Shown: one piece after another, positions 33,190 to 40,172 of the stretch | Numbering within the stretch: position 1 is the first letter of the stretch | Layout: the number at the start of each line of letters is the position of its first letter | Virus record (IMG/VR): IMGVR_UViG_3300005264_000014 | Span: 1 to 41,833 of that record | Length of the DNA stretch: 41,833 nt | Source: a virus | Reading direction: 5' to 3' (one strand) | Notes under the pieces: model-generated | The model's input: only the letters and a program-made list of their open reading frames with translations | The model's database searches: none | Told to the model about the DNA's origin: nothing | Translations under genes and position numbers: made by a program

Positions 33190-33807
33190 ATGGGGCTTCC
33201 AGCTAGTGATACAGGAATAAATTTTGAACCTACAGAAGAAGGTGTTCATGAAGCCTTCTGTTATGGTGTTATTGATCTGGGAACACACTATAATGATCAT
33301 TTCAGTAAATCAGTTAGGAAAGTTCTTATTATGTGGGAACTGAAGGATCTTATGATTGAAGTTGAAGAAGATGGGGGAACAGTTGAAAAGCCCAGAGTTA
33401 TAAGCAAAGATTACACCTTAAGCCTAGATCAAAGGGCTATACTAAGGAAGGATCTTGAAAGCTGGCGGGGGAAAAGCTTTACAGCTGAAGAACTGGAAGG
33501 CTTTGATCTGGAAAATCTTATAGGTGTTCCAGCTTCTATTCAGGTTATACACAAGATCAGGGAAGGAAAAAAGCCCTATGCTATTGTTAATAATGTTCTT
33601 CCCCTGAAGATGGAAAAGAATAAGATCAAGCTGTTCAATGATAACTTCTTCTTCAGTTTCTTTGATGATCATAATCTTCCCCCTGGGCTTCCTGAATGGA
33701 TCAGGGATAAGATAAAAGCTTCTGATGAATGGAAGGAAAGGGCTGGGGCTTTCAATGGATCTGATGGATCTGGAACTGATAATGATCATTCTGATATTCC
33801 CTTCTAA
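33190..33807 (+). CDS. SSB-like single-strand DNA-binding protein
   Basis: A 205-residue protein. I choose ATG 33190 over a longer in-frame start at 33070 that would overlap the preceding gene. The core ('KVLIMWELKDLMIEV ... VISKDYTLSLDQRAILRKDLESWRGKSFTAEELEGFDLENLIGVPASIQVIH') is the pattern of phage SSB-like/DUF669-type proteins. The acidic C-terminus SDIPF mirrors the DDDIPF tip of bacterial SSB that recruits partners. It probably coats ssDNA during replication and recombination along with the nuclease at 34583. Confidence 0.75.
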   Translation: MGLPASDTGINFEPTEEGVHEAFCYGVIDLGTHYNDHFSKSVRKVLIMWELKDLMIEVEEDGGTVEKPRVISKDYTLSLDQRAILRKDLESWRGKSFTAEELEGFDLENLIGVPASIQVIHKIREGKKPYAIVNNVLPLKMEKNKIKLFNDNFFFSFFDDHNLPPGLPEWIRDKIKASDEWKERAGAFNGSDGSGTDNDHSDIPF

Positions 33808-33829
33808 AAGGGATTGAAAGGGGACAAGT

Positions 33830-34279
33830 ATGAAGAAATGTATTGAAGAATATAATGAAAAGATGAAAGTTATTAATGATAGATTCCAGGAAATCCTTCC
33901 TATAGTTAAGGAACTGGAAGCTATGGATCTGAATATTCCTGAAGGAAGGCTTAATGGATTTTCTTTTATGTACCACTGGGGGGAAATGCCTTTAGTTCTT
34001 TCCTTATGGGAATGTTCCCTTGAAGATATTCATGATAGTATCCTGAAGCCTATTCATAAAAAGTTCAAATGCTTCTTTCCTGAAATGGAAGTTCAGGGAT
34101 CTATTAAGAAGATCTTCTGGAAAACTGAAATAAGGGGGATTCCCTTTCAGATCCAGCTGATAGAAGCTGTTAATTGTGAATGGAAACAAAGGGATATTGT
34201 TCAGCTGGATAAGTATGATATAGGCTATGAACTTGTATGTTCTGGGGAAGAAGTGGAAGGGGGAATTGATGGGGACTGA
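33830..34279 (+). CDS. Hypothetical protein
   Basis: A 149-residue protein with a helical N-terminus and beta-rich remainder ('FKCFFPEMEVQGSIKKIFWKTEIRGIPFQIQLIEAVNCEWKQRD'). AAGGGGACAAGT precedes the ATG. It overlaps the next gene by 11 bp. Lies between SSB-like and nuclease genes, so a recombination accessory role is possible. Unrecognised. Confidence 0.55.
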   Translation: MKKCIEEYNEKMKVINDRFQEILPIVKELEAMDLNIPEGRLNGFSFMYHWGEMPLVLSLWECSLEDIHDSILKPIHKKFKCFFPEMEVQGSIKKIFWKTEIRGIPFQIQLIEAVNCEWKQRDIVQLDKYDIGYELVCSGEEVEGGIDGD

Positions 34280-34592
34280 TATACATGATCCTGTTATAAC
34301 TGAAGGGGAAAAGGAAGTTACTATTAGTTACTGTTCTGTTGAAAATAAAAGAACCTTTCATGTAATTATTGATAGGGCTTCTTTAAATATCAGGATCTTC
34401 ATTCATACTGGAGTTTATAAGAATAAAGATCATGTTATTACTATAAGGCAATATGGAAACATCTTTGATGAAGAAGCTGAAGTAAAGCTTCCCTGGGATC
34501 TTTTATTTCTAATTTTCAGCCTGATCAATAAACTGGCTGAAGGAAAAGAAGCCCAGGATTTTAAACCTGGAAGGGGGATAACATGCCTTTAA
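34269..34592 (+). CDS. Hypothetical protein
   Basis: A 107-residue protein. ATG 34269 has GAAGGGGGAATTG in front and is preferred to ATG 34227, deep inside the previous gene. Beta-rich with a helical C-terminus ('LPWDLLFLIFSLINKLAEG'). It overlaps the nuclease gene by 10 bp. No family recognised. Confidence 0.55.
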   Translation: MGTDIHDPVITEGEKEVTISYCSVENKRTFHVIIDRASLNIRIFIHTGVYKNKDHVITIRQYGNIFDEEAEVKLPWDLLFLIFSLINKLAEGKEAQDFKPGRGITCL

Positions 34593-35536
34593 CTATGCTA
34601 GAATGTAGGGATGGGAAGAAGATAAAGATAGAAGATTGCCTGAAGCCTGGGGGCTGTAGGATGAAGGAAAGATGCGCCCCTGTTCCTTATTTAAGGGCTA
34701 TTTCTTTTGATAGAGAATTTAAAGGTGTTACACCTTCTGGGGCTGGAAATGGACCGAGATTGATCTTCCTTAAAGCTAAGTTCCCTTATAGTTCTTCCCC
34801 TGATAAAAGGGCGTTTGCTTTACATGGAACTTCTGTTCATGGAAAGTTATCCCTTCATCATTATACTAAGAATGTTTTATCTGAAGAACCTTTAAAGGAT
34901 CATCTTATTGAAGGGATTCCTGATCTTCTGGAAGAAGATGAAAATGATCCTGGCTTCTATATCCTAACAGATTATAAAACTTTTGGATCTTATAAAGTGG
35001 CTGTTAAATGTATGGGGCTTTATAAAACTTCCAGGGATGAACCTGTTCTGGATGAAGAAGGGAATCAGATCATCTTTAAATCTGGGAAAAGGAAGGGACA
35101 AGCTAAAACTAAAAAAGTATATTCTACTGAATATAGGGCTGATCAAGTTGATATGAAATCTGAAGAACTTCAGCTGAACAGGTATAGAATCCTATTCAAC
35201 AGGGAAGGCTTCAAGATAAAGAAGATCAGGCTGTTCTGTATTGTAAGGGATGGGGGACTATACTCGAGTAAACAAAGGGGGCTAGTTCATAACACCTATA
35301 TAATTGATCTGAAGATTCTTCCTGATGAAGAAGTTCTGGGCTTCTATGAAAAGCTGATGGATGAAGTTAATCAGGCTTTCAAGGAAAAGTGGGCTAGGAT
35401 CTGTAATGAATGGGAATCCTGGGAAGGAAGAAGATGTTCAAGCTATTGTGAAGTAAAGGAACATTGTGATGTAATGAAGCTTACTTCCAGGAAGAAGAAC
35501 TGGCTTCCCTATTACAATAACAATTCAATAGGATAG
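34583..35536 (+). CDS. Cas4/RecB-type PD-(D/E)XK nuclease
   Basis: A 317-residue nuclease. Motifs: GTSVHGKL with His86, IEGIPDLL with Asp114, the ILTDYKT active site (Asp130, Lys132), and QLNRY with Gln197. Cysteines near the N-terminus (19, 25, 31) and the C-terminal C-X3-C-X5-C (285, 289, 295) match the iron-sulfur cluster of the Cas4/AddB family. There is no CRISPR array or Cas1, so this is a phage recombination exonuclease rather than an adaptation factor. It lies downstream of the SSB-like gene. Confidence 0.83.
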   Translation: MPLTMLECRDGKKIKIEDCLKPGGCRMKERCAPVPYLRAISFDREFKGVTPSGAGNGPRLIFLKAKFPYSSSPDKRAFALHGTSVHGKLSLHHYTKNVLSEEPLKDHLIEGIPDLLEEDENDPGFYILTDYKTFGSYKVAVKCMGLYKTSRDEPVLDEEGNQIIFKSGKRKGQAKTKKVYSTEYRADQVDMKSEELQLNRYRILFNREGFKIKKIRLFCIVRDGGLYSSKQRGLVHNTYIIDLKILPDEEVLGFYEKLMDEVNQAFKEKWARICNEWESWEGRRCSSYCEVKEHCDVMKLTSRKKNWLPYYNNNSIG

Positions 35537-35545
35537 GATTAATCT

Positions 35546-35719
35546 ATGGAAGAAGAATACAGGAAGCCTATTCAGGTTATGTGTAATAATTGTGAACAGG
35601 AATTTGATGAAGATCTAGTTGAATTTGTAGATATAGAAGAAGATTTTATGGGAAGGGATATATTAACTTTTATATGTCCTGGATGCAAACAGAAAGCTAG
35701 AAGCTTTAGATTAGGATAA
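35546..35719 (+). CDS. 57-residue zinc-ribbon protein
   Basis: A short gene 9 bp after the nuclease. CNNC (13-16) and CPGC (44-47) form a zinc ribbon separated by an acidic segment. The C-terminus is basic (KQKARSFRLG). Not recognised. It precedes the palindrome-rich gap at 35720. Confidence 0.6.
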   Translation: MEEEYRKPIQVMCNNCEQEFDEDLVEFVDIEEDFMGRDILTFICPGCKQKARSFRLG

Positions 35720-35872
35720 TCTTATGATCCTGGGGGATTTGATAACTGAAGCCTATTTATTCGGTTTTAATTTTCAATATCTATTGTGGTGATAGTTCCC
35801 CCCAGGATCTTCCTTCTTCTTCTAGGGATGATCATCCCTGAAGAATGAAAAGAACAGAACAGGGGCTAATAT
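35720..35872. other. Structured intergenic region
   Basis: This 153-bp gap holds an 11-bp perfect inverted repeat, GATCCTGGGGG (35726-35736) against CCCCCAGGATC (35799-35809), with an A/T-rich 62-nt middle, then the hairpin at 35817-35845. No promoter consensus is convincing. A regulatory knot or replication origin are both possible. Confidence 0.6.
35817..35845. promoter_or_regulatory. Extended palindrome, copy 2 of GGATGATCATCC
   Basis: AGGGATGATCATCCCT (35824-35839) is a perfect 16-bp palindrome. With one bulged T the arms extend to TTCTTC (35817-35822) and GAAGAA (35840-35845). The core 12 bp are identical to 32721-32732 upstream of the Cro-like gene. Candidate operator or RNA hairpin. 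Confidence 0.55.
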
Positions 35873-36493
35873 ATGAAGCTTGAAAAGATAATACAGATAA
35901 TTGCTATGATCCTTAATAACTGGAAGGGGATAGCTGAAATAGAAATAGAATGGAAGAATCCTTCTGATAAAGATAGGATAATAGGGAAGGGGCTTCCTGA
36001 TCCTTTTATTGAACCTGGGAACATTCCCTTCCAGGAAGATCCTGATCCTGATCCCTATGTATATGGGAAGAAGAATATAATGAAGCCTTCCAGGGAAGAA
36101 AAGGAAGCTATGAAAGTTCCTGATCTGGATCATATAGCTAAAGGGATAGGGGCTGAATTTAAGTTAATGCCTATTCCTGAACAGGAAGCTTTGAAGGATC
36201 TTTATAGATTCAAGTGGGCTACTGAAGCCCAGCTGGAAAAGATTCAGGAAACTACAGCTTCTTTAAGTAGCTGGCTTGATAAGCTTCAAGGGGCTGATGC
36301 TGGAAAAGATGTTTCTATAAATCAGATCCAGGATCAACTTCTGAAGGTTACTGATTTGATTGATGCTGTTAATACAGAAGCTAGATATATTATAGCTGGA
36401 TTAGAAAGACATGAAGAAAAACTTCTAAAGCTGGAAGGAAGGATTCAGGATCTTGAAAAGAAGATTCCTGATCCTGAAGGGGAACAGTGGTAA
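35873..36493 (+). CDS. Hypothetical protein with C-terminal coiled coil
   Basis: A 206-residue protein. The N-terminal third is helical and charged, the centre is Pro-rich ('KGLPDPFIEPGNIPFQEDPDPDP'), and the C-terminal 110 residues are a Glu/Lys/Leu coiled coil. It starts after the palindrome region and precedes the replication promoter at 36502. Function unknown; possibly a replication-accessory or structural early factor. Confidence 0.55.
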   Translation: MKLEKIIQIIAMILNNWKGIAEIEIEWKNPSDKDRIIGKGLPDPFIEPGNIPFQEDPDPDPYVYGKKNIMKPSREEKEAMKVPDLDHIAKGIGAEFKLMPIPEQEALKDLYRFKWATEAQLEKIQETTASLSSWLDKLQGADAGKDVSINQIQDQLLKVTDLIDAVNTEARYIIAGLERHEEKLLKLEGRIQDLEKKIPDPEGEQW

Positions 36494-36501
36494 AATTTTA
36501 C

Positions 36502-36530
36502 TTGACAAGTTATTTTTATTCCGCTATTGA
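36502..36530 (+). promoter_or_regulatory. Sigma70-like promoter of replication genes
   Basis: TTGACA (36502-36507), a 17-bp spacer and -10 TATTGA (36525-36530). It precedes a leader with a short ORF and then the DUF4373 and DnaC-like genes. Confidence 0.65.
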
Positions 36531-36536
36531 AAGGGA

Positions 36537-36629
36537 AAAGGGGACATAGATGAAAAAGAAACAATCCCTTCAACTATACATTCAATCAAACTTTCTAGGG
36601 CTGGCTTTGCTTTTAAGATTGTCCCCTTT
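36537..36629 (+). other. Leader inverted repeat covering a ribosome site
   Basis: AAAGGGGACA (36537-36546), which is the ribosome site of the small ORF at 36550, is exactly complementary to TGTCCCCTTT (36620-36629). In the transcript this 10-bp pairing would hide the ribosome site. GGGC (36630-36633) and GCCC with TTTTCT after it (36641-36650) could form a competing weak terminator. Confidence 0.5.
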
Positions 36630-36657
36630 GGGCATAGCTAGCCCTTTTCTATTCTGA
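36550..36657 (+). CDS. Possible 35-residue leader peptide
   Basis: An ATG behind AAAAGGGGACATAG opens 35 codons giving a basic start (MKKKQ) and a hydrophobic middle (FLGLALLLRLSPLGIA). Its stop lies just before the ribosome site of the DUF4373 gene. It could be a small membrane peptide or a translated leader that controls the replication genes through the overlapping inverted repeat. Confidence 0.4.
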   Translation: MKKKQSLQLYIQSNFLGLALLLRLSPLGIASPFLF

Positions 36658-36672
36658 AGGGGGAATAGATTA

Positions 36673-37401
36673 ATGTCGAGACCTAATAAACAGGGAATTG
36701 ATTATTTTACCTTTGATGTATACCTGGATGATAAGTTTGAATTAATTGAAGCTACACATAATCTTGAAGGCTTTGCTATAGTTGTTAAGCTTCTTCAGAA
36801 AATATATTCTTATGGATATTACTACAACTGGGGAAGGAAGGAAAAGCTGTTATTTAAAAAGAAGGTTAATGTTAGCATTAACTTAATTGATTCTATCATT
36901 GAAGATTGCTTTGAATTTGAAATATTCAACAGGAAGTTATTTAAGAAACATGAAATCCTTACTTCTTCTGGAATCCAGAAAAGGTATTTCCATGCTATAA
37001 GAAGAAGGAAATCTATAGAAGTTATTGAAGAATATTTATTAGTTAATGTAAACATAATACAAGATAATGTGAACATTAACTTAAGAAAGTTAGACAATAA
37101 TAAACATAGTATAGTAAAGGATAGTATAGTAAAGGATACTAAAGAAAAATATATGGATCATGTATTTCTATTTAGTGAAGAATATCAGAAGCTTCTGGAT
37201 AGATTTGGAAAGAAGGAAGCATTAGAAAAGATAGAATCCTTGAATAACTATCTGGGATCAAAGGGGAAAAAGTATAAATCCCATTATTACACTATATTAA
37301 CCTGGGCTAGAAAAGAAGAAAAGGAAGGATCTGGATCTTTCAAGGCTAAAGGTGTTCCCCGCCCAGGGATGAAATTCCAGAAAGGGGATAAGAAGAAATG
37401 A
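36673..37401 (+). CDS. Replication protein, DUF4373 (Lin1244/Lin1753-like)
   Basis: A 242-residue protein. Residues 5-110 ('GIDYFTFDVYLDDKFELIEATHNLEGFAIVVKLLQKIYSYGYYYNWG ... ILTSSGIQKRYFHAIRRRK') match the Lin1244/Lin1753-like N-terminal winged-helix domain found in phage replication initiation proteins. A SIVKD tandem repeat follows (about 145-156), then a helical C-terminal domain with a basic tail. The pairing with the DnaC-like loader (ATGATG overlap) is the usual DnaD/DnaC-style initiation module that opens the origin and recruits host helicase. Confidence 0.75.
   Translation: MSRPNKQGIDYFTFDVYLDDKFELIEATHNLEGFAIVVKLLQKIYSYGYYYNWGRKEKLLFKKKVNVSINLIDSIIEDCFEFEIFNRKLFKKHEILTSSGIQKRYFHAIRRRKSIEVIEEYLLVNVNIIQDNVNINLRKLDNNKHSIVKDSIVKDTKEKYMDHVFLFSEEYQKLLDRFGKKEALEKIESLNNYLGSKGKKYKSHYYTILTWARKEEKEGSGSFKAKGVPRPGMKFQKGDKKK
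37108..37137 (+). repeat. Two tandem 15-bp repeats
   Basis: AGTATAGTAAAGGAT occurs twice in a row (37108-37122, 37123-37137), encoding SIVKDSIVKD between the two domains of the DUF4373 protein. The short repeat is a variable linker in this family and could vary in copy number. Confidence 0.85.
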
Positions 37402-38054
37402 TGGATATAAAGTTTTTAAAAGCTTATCTGGAAACTTTTGATCAAGATCCTGAACTGTTCCAGGAATACATAAAGGGGCTTGAAGATAAGATGGGAATCC
37501 CTGGGGAATTTATAGGGGCTTCCTGGGATAACTTTGATCTGGGCTTTAATCCTGAAAATAAAGAAGAATATGATTCTATTAAAGCCTTTGGGGAAGTATT
37601 TGATATTGAAGGGAAGCTTGATCTATTCCTTATGGGAAATGTAGGAACTGGAAAAACTAGATTAGTTATTATGGCTGGGAAGGATCTGATCAAACAGGGG
37701 CTTCCTGTTTATTTTGTTAATCAAGCTTTCCTGAACAGAAGGATCAGGGATTTAAGGAAAGCTGAAGGCTGGGATAATTCTGAACAGGCTTATAGGAATT
37801 TCAATGTATTGAAGAAGATCCATGTATTGATTATTGATGATCTGGGGAAGGGGAATATTACACCTGAAATAGTTGAATATACTTCAGATCTGATTGAAGA
37901 AAGGATTCATGAAGGTTATGTAACTTTCATAACTACTAACTTCCAGCTGGAAGAACTGGAAGCTATATTTCTTCCTTCCACTATAGATAGAATAAAAGGA
38001 TCTTCCCTGAACATAGTATTAACTGGGGAATCCTACAGAACAAAGGGGGACTAA
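37398..38054 (+). CDS. dnaC: DnaC/IstB-like AAA+ helicase loader
   Basis: A 218-residue AAA+ ATPase: Walker A GNVGTGKT (80-87), Walker B LIIDD (144-148), sensor I TTN (179-181) and an Arg-finger-like DRIKGS near the end. This is the DnaC-type helicase loader. No phage helicase, primase or polymerase is seen, so it probably loads the host replicative helicase at the phage origin with the DUF4373 initiator encoded just upstream. Confidence 0.88.
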   Translation: MMDIKFLKAYLETFDQDPELFQEYIKGLEDKMGIPGEFIGASWDNFDLGFNPENKEEYDSIKAFGEVFDIEGKLDLFLMGNVGTGKTRLVIMAGKDLIKQGLPVYFVNQAFLNRRIRDLRKAEGWDNSEQAYRNFNVLKKIHVLIIDDLGKGNITPEIVEYTSDLIEERIHEGYVTFITTNFQLEELEAIFLPSTIDRIKGSSLNIVLTGESYRTKGD

Positions 38055-38393
38055 ATGAGCGGGGGAAGCTTTGAATATGTATGTTTCAAGGATGCTGATG
38101 AAATCCTTGATAACTTATGTTATCTTGATAGAATGGTTAAATATCTAAAAGGAACTGGGGCTGATGTTGATGGGGATAGGCTTGAAGATCCTGAAGGGCT
38201 TGAAGATCTAGCTAAAGAAATAGAAATGTTATGGCTGGATCTAAGATCCTTTAAAACTATGATTCAAACTAGGCTAGATAGATTGAAGCCTGTTCTTAAA
38301 GCTATTGAATGGGAAGCTTCTGGGGATATAGGAAGGGATAGCCTTCTAGCAGTATGGAAAGTATTCCTGGAAGGGAAAAGGAAAGGGGACTGA
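38055..38393 (+). CDS. Small phage protein of the MSGGSF type
   Basis: A 112-residue helical protein beginning MSGGSFEYVCFKDADE, an opening I recognise from small conserved phage proteins of unknown role. The ribosome site is AAAGGGGGAC, overlapping the loader's end. The rest is acidic and helical, with a Lys-rich end. No enzymatic motif. Confidence 0.65.
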   Translation: MSGGSFEYVCFKDADEILDNLCYLDRMVKYLKGTGADVDGDRLEDPEGLEDLAKEIEMLWLDLRSFKTMIQTRLDRLKPVLKAIEWEASGDIGRDSLLAVWKVFLEGKRKGD

Positions 38394-38394
38394 T

Positions 38395-38781
38395 ATGAAG
38401 TTTATAAATGATCTGATCAGCTGTAAAGATAGGGTTATGTATATCCTGGAAAACTGGGAAGATACAAGGGATTCTGATAAGCTTCTTTATCTGGCTTATA
38501 TGAACCTATTTCATAATTTAAGGGAAGATATAACCTGTTCTGATAATCCCTATAAGATCCTGAAGGAAAGAACTATGGAAGCTTATTCCTTTGATACTAT
38601 CAGAAGGAACAGGCAACTGATCCAGGCTAAAGGATTGTTCCAGGGGAAGCATAGGAAGGAAAAGGAAGCTGAAGGGGAAATAACTAGGAATACTATACAT
38701 AGTGTTCCTGTAGGAACTACAGCTGAAAATGATCAGCCTGTTCAGATTAGCCTGAATTATTTTGAAGGGGGATCTGAATAA
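38395..38781 (+). CDS. Hypothetical protein
   Basis: A 128-residue protein with a helical N-terminal half ('FINDLISCKDRVMYILENWEDTRDSDKLLYLAYMNLFHNLRED') and a basic central segment ('DTIRRNRQLIQAKGLFQGKHRKEKEAEG'). The order resembles phage proteins linked to helicase loaders, but no motif decides it. AAAGGGGACTGAT precedes the ATG. A promoter follows. Confidence 0.55.
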   Translation: MKFINDLISCKDRVMYILENWEDTRDSDKLLYLAYMNLFHNLREDITCSDNPYKILKERTMEAYSFDTIRRNRQLIQAKGLFQGKHRKEKEAEGEITRNTIHSVPVGTTAENDQPVQISLNYFEGGSE

Positions 38782-38787
38782 TCATAA

Positions 38788-38817
38788 TTGACAAATATAA
38801 ATATAAGGTTAGATTAT
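38788..38817 (+). promoter_or_regulatory. Sigma70-like promoter
   Basis: TTGACA (38788-38793) with -10 candidates TAGATT (38810-38815, 16-bp spacer) or GATTAT (38812-38817, 18-bp spacer). The spacer starts AAATATAAA as in the early promoter at 30112. It points to the gene at 38837 and the right-end operon. Confidence 0.6.
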
Positions 38818-38836
38818 TAGTAGAAAGGGGGAACTG

Positions 38837-39256
38837 ATGAACATACATAGAAGGGGAAAAGTTAAGATCCTGGCTTCTTCCTTGAAAGCTGATCCAGTTA
38901 TTTCTTATCTTGTATCTAAAAAGATCTGGAAGCTGGAAAGGGATTATTACTATAAACATGGAAGATATAAGATCATAGTTAAGAAGGGCTTCAGATTTGA
39001 TCTTTCTTCTATTCCTAGATTCTTCTGGCGTATCATAGCCCCTTTTGAACTTTCTATTTCAGCCCCTTTGATCCATGATATTCTTTATAGATATGATGGG
39101 AAACTTCCCCAGGATCAAGTTAAGCCCTACAAGTTTTATTCCAGGAAGGAAGCTGATCTGTTATTTCTTCAGATCATGAAGGAAGAAGGAATAGTTAAAT
39201 GGCGTAGAACTATAGCTTATAAGGCTGTTAGAATGTTTGCTAGAAGATGGAAGTAA
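38837..39256 (+). CDS. DUF1353 protein
   Basis: A 139-residue basic protein. 'KKGFRFDLSSIPRFFWRIIAPFELSISAPLIHDILYRYDG' (about residues 46-85) matches the DUF1353 signature (G-F-x-[TF]-D-x-[AS]-S-[VI]-P and A-x-x-I-H-D-x-L-Y), common in tailed phages near lysis or replication genes. Function unproven. The AGAAAGGGGGA site gives strong translation just behind the promoter at 38788. Confidence 0.78.
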   Translation: MNIHRRGKVKILASSLKADPVISYLVSKKIWKLERDYYYKHGRYKIIVKKGFRFDLSSIPRFFWRIIAPFELSISAPLIHDILYRYDGKLPQDQVKPYKFYSRKEADLLFLQIMKEEGIVKWRRTIAYKAVRMFARRWK

Positions 39257-39266
39257 GGGGGATCTG

Positions 39267-39467
39267 ATGGGGAAGAAAGAACATATAATTAGAAGATCTT
39301 CAGGTATAGGATTCCTATCAGGCTACAGAAGGGGAAAGCCTAGCTGGGCTTCAGATTATCAGGAAGCTATTAAAGTTGATCATCAAAAGGCTATACTGAT
39401 ATTAACTGAACTGGAAGAACTGGGCTATAAGGTTAATATATGTAGGCTTCAAGGAAGGAAAGTATAA
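39267..39467 (+). CDS. Small basic protein
   Basis: A 66-residue basic protein. ATG 39267 with AAGGGGGA is preferred to the upstream in-frame ATG 39237 inside the DUF1353 gene. The N-terminus is Arg-rich and flexible ('RRSSGIGFLSGYRRGKPSW'); the rest is one helix and strand. Unrecognised; a nucleic-acid-binding role is possible from charge alone. Confidence 0.55.
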   Translation: MGKKEHIIRRSSGIGFLSGYRRGKPSWASDYQEAIKVDHQKAILILTELEELGYKVNICRLQGRKV

Positions 39468-39658
39468 TGGGCTTCTATATACTGGAAATACATAAAAACA
39501 GTAAGGGGGATCTGTATATTGATTCAAGAGTTAAAACTTCCCCCAGGGATCAGGAACATATAATAAGGCTTCTGAACATACTGAAGAAGGAAACTAATGA
39601 AATAGTAAGAAGGGCTTTAATCAGTACTGAAAGGGGAAATAATGGAACAGGATCATAA
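39467..39658 (+). CDS. Hypothetical protein
   Basis: A 63-residue basic protein whose ATG overlaps the preceding stop (TAATG). It overlaps the RuvC-like gene by 17 bp. Alpha/beta, with 'DQEHIIRLLNILKKETNEIVRRALIST' helical. Unrecognised. Confidence 0.5.
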   Translation: MGFYILEIHKNSKGDLYIDSRVKTSPRDQEHIIRLLNILKKETNEIVRRALISTERGNNGTGS

Positions 39659-40172
39659 GAAGATCCTGGGCTGTATAGGTATTGATCCTAATACTAAAGA
39701 TAAGGGAATAGGCTGTTCAGGTATATCTATCATTAATGGGAAACAGGAAATAGTTATAGGATCTGGATATAAAGAAGGATCTGTTATCTTCAGATCATTA
39801 ACAACTATTCATCCTATTGATCAGATCCTTGTATTAGTAGAAGGTCAATATATCCCTGATAAGGCTGGCTGGCTTCAACAACAGAAGATCCTGAAGCTTT
39901 CAAGATCAGCTGGAAGATGGGAACAGATAGCTAATGATTATGGAATTCCTGAAGATAATATAAAGGAAGCTTATCCTTCAGCCTGGATGAAAGCTATAGT
40001 AGGAAACCTGGGGGAAGCTTATACTAAGAAGAAGATGAATGATCTATTAGATCAGATTCTTAAAGCCCAGTTCCCTATTCTTCAAGATCAGAAGCTTAAT
40101 GAACATCAACTTCATTCAGCTGGAATAGCCCTATATGGGATAAGATTAAATCATGGATATATAATGAAATGA
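39642..40172 (+). CDS. RuvC-like Holliday junction resolvase
   Basis: A 176-residue protein with the RNase H-fold layout of phage RuvC-type resolvases: CIGIDPNTK with Asp15, VLVEGQY with Glu67, and a C-terminal 'NEHQLHSAGIALYGI' helix supplying acidic/His residues (Glu154, His155, His158) in place of the usual Asp pair. It should cut branched replication and packaging intermediates. It overlaps the methyltransferase gene (ATGATAA). Confidence 0.8.
   Translation: MEQDHKKILGCIGIDPNTKDKGIGCSGISIINGKQEIVIGSGYKEGSVIFRSLTTIHPIDQILVLVEGQYIPDKAGWLQQQKILKLSRSAGRWEQIANDYGIPEDNIKEAYPSAWMKAIVGNLGEAYTKKKMNDLLDQILKAQFPILQDQKLNEHQLHSAGIALYGIRLNHGYIMK

Noticed and set aside
34583-35536. Cas4-like gene as evidence of a CRISPR system
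   Set aside because: No Cas1/Cas2, effector or repeat-spacer array anywhere; the protein stands with phage recombination genes.
37081-37140. Tandem repeat as an iteron origin
   Set aside because: Only two and a half units, in frame, encoding a SIVKD linker known from this protein family.
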